Below are positions 58,079 to 64,000 of a stretch of DNA of 64,000 nt, one piece after another. The translations under genes and the position numbers were made by a program. The notes beneath the pieces were generated by a model. That model had not been told where the DNA came from. It saw only the letters and a program-made list of their open reading frames with translations, and searched no databases. Numbering within the stretch: position 1 is the first letter of the stretch; each line of letters begins with the position of its first letter. The DNA is from Nitrosopumilus oxyclinae (GTDB taxonomy: Archaea > Thermoproteota > Nitrososphaeria > Nitrososphaerales > Nitrosopumilaceae): positions 620,001 through 684,000 of the forward strand of contig NZ_CP026994.1 in NCBI RefSeq assembly GCF_013407165.1, read 5' to 3'.

Positions 58079-59587
58079 ATGACTGATTTCGTTGATAAAA
58101 AATATGTAAAAAAAAACTCTATTGAGATAAGAGACTATCAGATTAATCTGGCAAATCAAGCCATTACAGAAAACTGTATTGTTGTTTTGCCTACCGGTCT
58201 TGGAAAAACTGCTGTTGCATTACATGTAATTTCTGAATATCTATCAAAAGGAACTGGAGGAATCTTATTTTTAGCACCTACTCGAGTTTTAGTGAATCAG
58301 CACTATGATTTTTTAAAAAATAATCTTACTCTGGATGATATCGCACTAGTTACTGGTGAGGACCCAATTCCCAAGCGAACTAATCTTTGGAACAATAGTA
58401 TTGTCTGTGCTACTCCTGAAATTGCTAGAAATGATTTAATTCGTGGTATAGTTAATCCCGACCAATTTAGTCTGGTGATATTTGATGAAGTACATAGAAC
58501 TGTAGGTGATTATGCATACTCTGGAATCGCTGAACGATTCGGAGATTCGTCTGCTAGACTTGTGGGGATGACTGCTACTTTACCTAGTGAAAAAGAAAAG
58601 GCTACTGAGATTTTAACAAAACTTCGAATTTCTAGTGTTGCTGAACGTACTGAAGATAGTCCTGATGTAAAACCTTACACTCAAGAAACTAACACTGAAT
58701 GGATTAACGTTGAACTTCCTCCTGATCTAAAGGCGATACAAAAATTATTGAAATTAGCATTAGATGAGCGATATGATGTTTTAAGAAAAAACGGAATACG
58801 TTTGGCAGAGCAACAATCATTATCTGCACTTCTCAGAATTCGACAATTTGTATTAAATCAGAATAGACGTTCTGCAAAACCCCTATTCACTGCGATTAGA
58901 ATTCATTATGCGTTGAATATTTTGGAGGCTCATGGAATTACACCATTTCTAAAATTCTGTGAACGTGCAAAAGCAAAGAAGGGAGTAGGTGTTAAAGACT
59001 TGTTTGAAATTGATCCAAACTTTACACGGGCTATTCATTTGGCAAATGAAGCACAATCTCGTGGCATTGAACATTCAAAGATTCCTAAACTTAAAGAAAT
59101 AATTGAGTCTGTTCCTGGTAAGGCATTGATCTTTACAAGCTATCGTGACTCTGTTGATTTAATTTACAATAAACTCACTGAATTGGGAATTTCTGCAGGT
59201 ATCTTGATTGGAAAAGCAGGAGATGCTGGATTGAAGCAGAAGAAACAAATTGAAACTGTACAAAATTTTCGAGATGGGTTATTCCGAGTACTTGTTGCTA
59301 CTCGTGTTGGGGAAGAAGGACTAGATATTGCAGAAGTTAATCAGGTGATTTTTTATGATAACGTTCCTAGCTCTGTAAGATTCATTCAAAGGAGAGGTAG
59401 GACGGGGAGAAAAGATACTGGTAAACTTGTAGTGTTGATTGCAAAAAACACTATTGATGAGACGTATTATTGGATTGGGAAAAGAAAAATGACTGCAGCA
59501 AAATCAATGGGTGAAAAAATGACTAAAGTATTGGAGAATAATCAAGAAATTGAATCTAAAAAATCTGGACTAGATGCATTTCTTTAA
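58079..59587 (+). CDS. hef: Hef-type superfamily 2 DNA helicase without nuclease domain
   Basis: A 502-residue helicase of the Hef/FANCM/Mph1 group. Motif I is VVLPTGLGKTAVALHVI, Ia LAPTRVLVNQHY, II IFDEVHRTVGDYAY (DEVH), III MTATLPS, then IV-VI with VATRVGEEGLDI and FIQRRGRTGR. An inserted Hef-like domain (residues about 205-330) is visible. The XPF-type nuclease of euryarchaeal Hef is missing. The C-terminus KKSGLDAFL resembles a PIP box. Role: fork remodelling or restart. Confidence 0.9.
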   Translation: MTDFVDKKYVKKNSIEIRDYQINLANQAITENCIVVLPTGLGKTAVALHVISEYLSKGTGGILFLAPTRVLVNQHYDFLKNNLTLDDIALVTGEDPIPKRTNLWNNSIVCATPEIARNDLIRGIVNPDQFSLVIFDEVHRTVGDYAYSGIAERFGDSSARLVGMTATLPSEKEKATEILTKLRISSVAERTEDSPDVKPYTQETNTEWINVELPPDLKAIQKLLKLALDERYDVLRKNGIRLAEQQSLSALLRIRQFVLNQNRRSAKPLFTAIRIHYALNILEAHGITPFLKFCERAKAKKGVGVKDLFEIDPNFTRAIHLANEAQSRGIEHSKIPKLKEIIESVPGKALIFTSYRDSVDLIYNKLTELGISAGILIGKAGDAGLKQKKQIETVQNFRDGLFRVLVATRVGEEGLDIAEVNQVIFYDNVPSSVRFIQRRGRTGRKDTGKLVVLIAKNTIDETYYWIGKRKMTAAKSMGEKMTKVLENNQEIESKKSGLDAFL

Positions 59588-59955
59588 TTTTGATATTGAT
59601 TTGTAATATTTTCAAAAATGGTTTGTTTTCTTTGAATTACTTTATTTTTCATGCTTGATTCTAAATGGTGTATGCTACTTTTTTTTGCAGATAATAAATT
59701 TTCTAGTCTTATGTCGTATTGACTTTGAAGAAATTCTTTCACCCCTTCAAATCCTCCTTCTAATTCAAGATTTTCAAATGCCTCTTTTGCTAAATTATTA
59801 ATTGATTTTTCTAGATATTCTAAAATTTCATCTAATATTTTATCACTTAGTACCATGATTTTGTCTGTTTTGTAACTGAAAAAAATGTTGTGTATTTTAT
59901 TTTGGTTTTTTAGGTATTGAAATTGACGATAATCTTCTAAACTGTTTAAATTCAT
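59584..59955 (-). CDS. Hypothetical helical protein
   Basis: A 123-residue protein. The N-terminal third has aromatic and Asn-rich residues (YRQFQYLKNQNKIHNIFFSY), and the rest is helical with charged heptads (ILDEILEYLEKSINNLAKEA). It overlaps the helicase stop by four bases. No signal or domain is recognised. Confidence 0.55.
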   Translation of the reverse strand: MNLNSLEDYRQFQYLKNQNKIHNIFFSYKTDKIMVLSDKILDEILEYLEKSINNLAKEAFENLELEGGFEGVKEFLQSQYDIRLENLLSAKKSSIHHLESSMKNKVIQRKQTIFENITNQYQN

Positions 59956-59961
59956 TTTTCA

Positions 59962-60114
59962 ATGTTGTCAGTTAGTAACAAATCAAAAGAAATGAAAGAA
60001 TTAGTTGAAAAGGAGAAAAAACTTCACAAGGAAATTAAAGAAGATTTTAAGAAAATTAGTAAGAAAATTAATGATGATTTTGAAAAGGTTAGAGAATCAA
60101 AATCTTCACTCTGA
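59962..60114 (+). CDS. Small charged coiled-coil protein (50 aa)
   Basis: Starts at ATG 59962, MLSVSNKSKEMKELVEKEKK, and continues with Lys/Glu/Asp heptads. It is too short for certainty, but composition is coding-like and it sits between a divergent gene and the parvulin stop. Perhaps a small adaptor; the function is unknown. Confidence 0.55.
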   Translation: MLSVSNKSKEMKELVEKEKKLHKEIKEDFKKISKKINDDFEKVRESKSSL

Positions 60115-60115
60115 A

Positions 60116-60394
60116 CTACCCTTGTCTTTTGATAATATGGTATCCAAATTCTGATTTGATTGGTTCGGAAATTTCTCCAACTTGAAGTTTGAATGCTGCT
60201 TCTTCAAATGGTTTTACCATCATTCCTTTTGTAAAATAGCCTAAATTCCCTTCTTTTTTGCCACTCCCTGTGTCAGTTGAAAATTCTTTTGCTAAATTGC
60301 CAAATTTTTCACCACTTTTGATTTTTTCAAGAATTGTTAGCGCTTCGCTTTGTTTTGCTACTAGTATGTGCGAGCATTTTATCTTATTACTCAT
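60116..60394 (-). CDS. Parvulin-type peptidyl-prolyl isomerase
   Basis: A 92-residue stand-alone rotamase. It contains KCSHILVAKQSEALTILEKI, FGNLAKEFSTDTGSGKKEGN, LGYFTKGMMVKPFEEAAFKL and SEFGYHIIK, the complete parvulin fold with the two catalytic-core His residues. It is the same size as the structurally studied NmPin of Nitrosopumilus maritimus. No signal peptide, so it is cytosolic or surface-attached by basic patches. Confidence 0.93.
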   Translation of the reverse strand: MSNKIKCSHILVAKQSEALTILEKIKSGEKFGNLAKEFSTDTGSGKKEGNLGYFTKGMMVKPFEEAAFKLQVGEISEPIKSEFGYHIIKRQG

Positions 60395-60453
60395 TTCTAC
60401 ATTTGATCTCTTTCATCTCTTTATTTGTTAGTATTTGTTTAAGACATTAGGAA

Positions 60454-60561
60454 TTGGATAGAGAACGGTTAAGAGTAAAAAGTGGTAGAAGTAAAGGCTG
60501 TAGAGACTGTCTAACTCATAGATGCGTTCCTGATATTTGCCAATGTGATTGTCATAAATAA
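60454..60561 (+). CDS. Small Cys-rich protein (35 aa)
   Basis: Starts at TTG 60454: MDRERLRVKSGRSKGCRDC, then LTHRCVPDICQCDCHK. Six cysteines and two histidines within 20 residues strongly suggest zinc binding. The rare start codon lowers certainty. Confidence 0.5.
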   Translation: MDRERLRVKSGRSKGCRDCLTHRCVPDICQCDCHK

Positions 60562-60610
60562 AAATTTTGTAGGCAAATCAAAATTACAAGTTGTTTTGAT
60601 AAATATTCTA

Positions 60611-60630
60611 GTTTGTTCAAATGAGCAAAC
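60611..60630. promoter_or_regulatory. 8-bp inverted repeat upstream of the receiver gene
   Basis: The sequence gtttgttc-aaat-gagcaaac (one G-T pair) lies 35-54 bases before the ATG at 60665. The position suits an operator, or a terminator-like hairpin behind the Cys-rich gene. Which is not decided. Confidence 0.35.
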
Positions 60631-60664
60631 TTGTTCTTATCACTTTCAATCTCATTCATAATAT

Positions 60665-61030
60665 ATGAAAATACTTCATGTTGAAGATGTTTCTGAAATA
60701 AGTCAAATTTTTGCAGATATTTTATCTACTAAAAATTATGATTTTGATAGTGTGTCTGATGGACGAGCTGGTTTAGAATTGGCAGTCTACAAAGATTATG
60801 ATTTAATCTTGCTTGACATGTGTATGCCAAAATATAGTGGTGTTGATTTCCTTTTAGATCTAAAACATAGACGACCTTCAGAATTGTCTAAAGTGGTAAT
60901 CGTTAGTGCCCTTGAAATGAATCCTACACAAGAACAGGAACTACTTAATTTGGGAATTCGTTCCGTTCTAAGAAAACCAATTTCTGTTCAAGGACTATTG
61001 TCTCAAATTGAGCAAGAAGTAGTTTTTTAG
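60665..61030 (+). CDS. Stand-alone response regulator receiver domain
   Basis: A 121-residue CheY-like receiver with no output domain. Conserved features are the acidic pair in HVEDVSE, phospho-acceptor Asp in LILLDMCMPKYSG, the Ser/Thr in VVIVSALE, and Lys in VLRKPIS. It may accept phosphate from a kinase such as that at 8621, but no partner is adjacent. Starts at ATG. Confidence 0.9.
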   Translation: MKILHVEDVSEISQIFADILSTKNYDFDSVSDGRAGLELAVYKDYDLILLDMCMPKYSGVDFLLDLKHRRPSELSKVVIVSALEMNPTQEQELLNLGIRSVLRKPISVQGLLSQIEQEVVF

Positions 61031-61425
61031 GATAATCCCCAACTAATTTTATTATTTGGTATGATTTTTAAAAATGGGGCTTCATTTTCTTTCCAAGGAT
61101 CTTTTCTTACCCACGAAAATTTTTTATAAAAAATATCGTATAGTTTTTTAAACTCTTGTCCTGCTTCAATTAATTCTGTATCTCCTTGAATGCAGATTGC
61201 TTTATGTCCTCCAGATTTGTAAATATCAATTACAATTGCAGATTTTGAATTTATTTTGACATTTTTGTACGTTCTTGTGTTATAGTCTGTTGCAATAATT
61301 ATTGAATTATCTACAAAAATAAATGACACTGGTTTGGTATGGGGTATGTTGTCATGTGATGTAGCTATTCTTGCCTCTTCTAATTCATTTAGAAATGCTA
61401 TTTCTTTATTATTAAATTCAATCAA
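61027..61425 (-). CDS. Pyridoxamine 5'-phosphate oxidase-like FMN-binding protein
   Basis: A 132-residue split-barrel flavin protein. It has ARIATSHDNIPHTKPVSFIF at the N-terminus and an FMN-facing DYNTRTYKNVKINSKSAIV segment, with WKENEAPFLKIIPNNKISWG at the end. The family includes PNPOx, nitroreductase and F420-dependent reductases; cofactor choice is uncertain. TTG start overlaps the previous gene stop (TTGA), so it is cotranslated with 61422. Confidence 0.83.
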   Translation of the reverse strand: MIEFNNKEIAFLNELEEARIATSHDNIPHTKPVSFIFVDNSIIIATDYNTRTYKNVKINSKSAIVIDIYKSGGHKAICIQGDTELIEAGQEFKKLYDIFYKKFSWVRKDPWKENEAPFLKIIPNNKISWGLS

Positions 61426-61700
61426 CTAAAAATTCGTTCTCTTATCTCTGGAATGTGTTTGTATACTATGTCTCTGATTTTCATTTGATCTTCTTCAGTT
61501 GGCATTTCCTTTTGAGCACTGAGAATTGCTCCACCCATTCCAAGTGCCATTCCCATAACTATTCCATACACAAACTCTTGTGGGTTTTCAACTTTTAGCA
61601 CTTCTTTGTTTTCCTTAATTTCGTCTAGATATGATGGAATTGTAGTTACTGCTCCGTTGATTACTTGAATAATTAATGCCTCTAATTGATCCTCACTCAT
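61422..61700 (-). CDS. Hypothetical helical protein, first gene of a pair
   Basis: A 92-residue protein with helices and a glycine/methionine-rich patch (FVYGIVMGMALGMGGAIL) that could be a membrane-associated or buried helix. No known family. It is upstream of and overlapping the PNPOx-like gene. Confidence 0.65.
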   Translation of the reverse strand: MSEDQLEALIIQVINGAVTTIPSYLDEIKENKEVLKVENPQEFVYGIVMGMALGMGGAILSAQKEMPTEEDQMKIRDIVYKHIPEIRERIFS

Positions 61701-61764
61701 AATAATTCTCGATGTTATTTCTTAATAAATCTGCACCAGGGCAATTCAAAAGTTTACTCCCAAC

Positions 61765-61857
61765 TTAGTTTTTCTTAGATTCTTGTTTACGTTCTTTACG
61801 TCTTTTCTGTTTAGCGCCACCGCCAATATTATGTCCACTTGGTAATTTCTTAGTCAT
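61765..61857 (-). CDS. Small basic protein (30 aa)
   Basis: Encodes MTKKLPSGHNIGGGAKQKRR followed by KERKQESKKN. It is highly basic with a GHNIGGG turn, resembling short RNA-binding tails. ATG start. Local GC is higher than around it, which hints at constraint. Confidence 0.55.
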   Translation of the reverse strand: MTKKLPSGHNIGGGAKQKRRKERKQESKKN

Positions 61858-62044
61858 ACTATTATTTCCCTATCGTTCATGTATACCTTTGCAGTTTCTT
61901 TTTCTTGATACTTGGATTATTTGGATAGTCAAGGTTAGTCTCTAAACTCAATTAGCATATTTTCTACAATTATTACATCTAGATGTAATTGTGATTTATA
62001 GATGGGTGTCAACATTTGCACCTAAGATTTTTAATCTCTACTTT

Positions 62045-62458
62045 ATGAATAATCCCATGTTCTCGTTTTTTACTACAAATGAAGCAAATGATGCATTACC
62101 TGATGTGATAAAGAAATTTGAATATGCTTTGGCTAAAAATACTGAAGTAAAGAAGATTGAGCAAGAATTACAAATTTGCATCTCAACTACAAATTCCTTT
62201 GAATCTTATGTTAATTTAAAACAAAAACTAAATTCTGCAATTACCAAATTCTATGAATCTGTAGAATTATTGGAAAATACAGGAGTTATTGTTAAAAGTA
62301 TAGAGCAGGGATTGCTTGATTTTCCTTCAAAACGATTTGAAGAGGAAGTATGTCTATGTTGGAAATATGGTGAGACTGACATTAAATTCTGGCATGAAAA
62401 AGATTCTGGGTTTATGGGTCGCAAACCAATTGAAGTTGATGACGATACTCTAGTTTGA
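62045..62458 (+). CDS. DUF2203 protein
   Basis: About 137 residues from ATG 62045 (MNNPMFSFFTTNEANDALPD). The family signature is a helical N-terminal part followed by CLCWKYGETDIKFWHEKDSG then FMGRKPIEV. This is the DUF2203 family, of unknown function. TTG 61991 is an alternative start. Convergent with the small gene at 62459. Confidence 0.87.
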   Translation: MNNPMFSFFTTNEANDALPDVIKKFEYALAKNTEVKKIEQELQICISTTNSFESYVNLKQKLNSAITKFYESVELLENTGVIVKSIEQGLLDFPSKRFEEEVCLCWKYGETDIKFWHEKDSGFMGRKPIEVDDDTLV

Positions 62459-62563
62459 TTATTTTAAATCGTGTACGTTTCTAAAATCATTCCAAGAATT
62501 TGCTAAATGTGCGCAGAATTCATCTCTGCATCTAGTGCTGTATCCACAACTACATCTACTCAT
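62459..62563 (-). CDS. Cys-rich microprotein coupled to TrmB
   Basis: Encodes MSRCSCGYSTRCRDEFCAHL, then ANSWNDFRNVHDLK. Four Cys and two His give a likely zinc or iron site. Its ATG overlaps the TrmB stop by ATGA (62560-62563), so the two are translated together. This is strong contextual support for a gene. Function unknown; it may tune the regulator. Confidence 0.7.
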   Translation of the reverse strand: MSRCSCGYSTRCRDEFCAHLANSWNDFRNVHDLK

Positions 62564-63405
62564 TTGATATCTACCTCGTCTGAATCTGTTTTTGACCAAA
62601 TATTGTTAAACAATAATGCTTTAGAATAGATGATAGTTTCAGAGTTTGTCCAAATTGCCCTCATCTCTTTATTATTTCCTTCATTTTTAATAAAGAATAA
62701 TACTTCATCATCATCTTTGATCAAAAAGCACAAGTTTTCTTTTACAGATGAACACAATTGTTTGATTTTAGATTTGTCAATACCTTCAAAAATATATTTT
62801 GATTTATTTGTAATTGGAGTTAATAGTTTGTAATTGATTTCCCTCTCTTCTAATGCATCAAGAAAGTTTGCATGATAAAATTTCATAAAGTCTTTCTCTG
62901 AACCTAAAATTCTACACTCTTCTTTTGCATTTAATATCATGTCAAAAATTTTACTGTTAACTTGATTTCCCCCTTGCAATACTTTGAATTTCTCTTCTTC
63001 ATCTTCTTTTTTAGTTGTAGTAGCTCCTGGTATTTTTTCCCATATCTCTTCTAGGACTGGGCCTGATTTTTTTAGTTTGTTGAGTCGTTCTGTTTCTGTA
63101 CTGATTAGTAGGTTTACTGCTTTTTTAATTGCCAGTGCTGTGAATTGAATTGGATGTTGGAAAGATGCCTCTACAATTCCTTTGTTTTGTAGTGCTGTTA
63201 ACAAGTGATATGTTTCACTTCTTGGAATATTTACTGCCTTTGCAATATCTGATGCTGTTTTTGATCCTATTTTTCCAAGATAAAAGAAGACTTTGCTTTG
63301 GTTAGGTGTTAATCCAAACCCTACTAATGCATCTCTGATTTCTTCATAATTTGTTTTATCGACTGGAAAAGTTCCTAACTGCATTGTATTTGCAATGATT
63401 GCCAT
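62560..63405 (-). CDS. TrmB-family transcriptional regulator
   Basis: A 281-residue regulator. The winged helix (residues 22-95) reads YEEIRDALVGFGLTPNQSKV, then YLGKIGSKTASDIAKAVNIP and RSETYHLLTALQNKGIV. The linker and coiled coil lead to a C-terminal domain (FDMILNAKEECRILGSEKDF) of the TrmB/PLD-like type that senses sugars or other ligands. It is in an operon with the microprotein at 62459. The 204-base gap upstream (63406-63609) contains only AT-rich promoter-like sequence. Confidence 0.9.
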   Translation of the reverse strand: MAIIANTMQLGTFPVDKTNYEEIRDALVGFGLTPNQSKVFFYLGKIGSKTASDIAKAVNIPRSETYHLLTALQNKGIVEASFQHPIQFTALAIKKAVNLLISTETERLNKLKKSGPVLEEIWEKIPGATTTKKEDEEEKFKVLQGGNQVNSKIFDMILNAKEECRILGSEKDFMKFYHANFLDALEEREINYKLLTPITNKSKYIFEGIDKSKIKQLCSSVKENLCFLIKDDDEVLFFIKNEGNNKEMRAIWTNSETIIYSKALLFNNIWSKTDSDEVDIK

Positions 63406-63609
63406 TATTGGAAATGATCGATTTTATCTTAAAAGTCTGATCGTTCAATAGTATACAATTCATTACAAATAACTACATTTGAAATTTTTTTTAAAAATTA
63501 TGTATTTTTTATGCCTGCATTTTTCATTTTTTTCAAAATATTTGTACTGATTATTATTATTGATGACTATTTTTTTGTATTTTCATTTTTATGAAATGAC
63601 ATTTTGTGC

Positions 63610-64000
63610 CTATCCTGCACCAATCCAACCTTGGAAAACAACTACTTCTCTTATTCTGTGTGGAATCGGTGTTTTTGATTTATGTTTACCGCGCTTAACT
63701 GATGACCTATGTGATGATTCGTTAATGATTACTTCATTATCTGCACTAACATCGTGATCATCTTTGCCTGCCAGCCTGTTTCTAAGTAAGAATATTCCAG
63801 TTAGTACTAAAACTAGTGATATGATGTCTATTGCAGTAATTGTTTCGGCGAGGAATAGGCCTGAAAATACTACTCCAAAAACTGCAGTAGTTGAATACAA
63901 CAAGACTGTTCTAACGGTACCAATCATTTTCAAAGCCATCAAGAAAAATAATGTTGACATTCCTGTTCCTAAAATTGACATTACTAAGATTCCTGGAAGT
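63610..64000 (-). CDS. EamA/DMT-family transporter, C-terminal part
   Basis: The gene runs off the right edge of the window. The visible part has three or so membrane helices (STLFFLMALKMIGTVRTVLL, TTAVFGVVFSGLFLAE and IDIISLVLVLTGIFLLRNRL) typical of the second EamA repeat. A 45-residue polar cytoplasmic tail rich in His/Lys follows. The frame is open to base 64000, so the start lies outside. Substrate unknown. Confidence 0.85.
   Translation of the reverse strand, partial: LPGILVMSILGTGMSTLFFLMALKMIGTVRTVLLYSTTAVFGVVFSGLFLAETITAIDIISLVLVLTGIFLLRNRLAGKDDHDVSADNEVIINESSHRSSVKRGKHKSKTPIPHRIREVVVFQGWIGAG

Overview
The window is an AT-rich, gene-dense archaeal chromosome segment that I assign to an ammonia-oxidising-type thaumarchaeon (Nitrosopumilus/Nitrosarchaeum-like, group I.1a). 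The grounds are a linked 16S-23S rRNA pair with no tRNA in the spacer and no 5S behind it, two TFB transcription factors, family B DNA polymerase, Hef-type helicase, NreA, split methylmalonyl-CoA mutase with its epimerase and MeaB, pyruvate phosphate dikinase, a PhaC/PhaE synthase, and many tiny CxxC proteins. No amo gene lies in the window, so ammonia oxidation itself is inferred from relatives only.

Layout. 1-3.4 kb: a winged-helix regulator, a TPR protein and a class III aminotransferase. 3.5-8.6 kb: the rRNA operon with a TATA-like promoter, two long processing stems and a hairpin-rich trailer. 8.6-15.2 kb: a PAS histidine kinase, two secreted proteins, an RDD membrane protein, a methyltransferase, MsrA and a universal stress protein. 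15.3-18.7 kb: a polyhydroxyalkanoate (PHA) granule locus, with an alpha/beta hydrolase, an AbrB-domain protein and a phasin-like protein convergent with phaEC. 18.7-30.5 kb: TFB, a secreted matrixin-type protease, biotin ligase, a Met-rich membrane winged-helix protein, an Obg/YchF-type GTPase, a BtuF-like protein, NreA, and DUF432 with MscS. 30.6-39.6 kb: CysRS with NadE, a Rieske protein, AhcY, MetRS, an EF-Tu-domain protein and IlvC. 39.6-53.6 kb: central carbon metabolism (mutase small and large subunits, MeaB, epimerase, PPDK) interleaved with a second TFB and an M1 aminopeptidase. 53.6-64 kb: triosephosphate isomerase, a SemiSWEET-like protein, PolB, dCMP deaminase, Hef helicase, parvulin, a lone receiver domain, a TrmB regulator and a truncated EamA transporter.

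How it works together. The mutase subunits, MeaB, epimerase and biotin ligase fit the 3-hydroxypropionate/4-hydroxybutyrate carbon-fixation cycle known in this group. PPDK and triosephosphate isomerase fit gluconeogenesis from its products, and the PHA locus fits storage of surplus carbon. PolB, NreA and Hef each end in a PCNA-binding-like motif. AhcY and the methyltransferases fit the methylation cycle. Several TATA boxes lie 24-29 bases before start codons, which suggests leaderless transcripts, while a few internal genes use a strong Shine-Dalgarno site or ATGA overlaps. No CRISPR array, insertion sequence, prophage or tRNA gene was seen.
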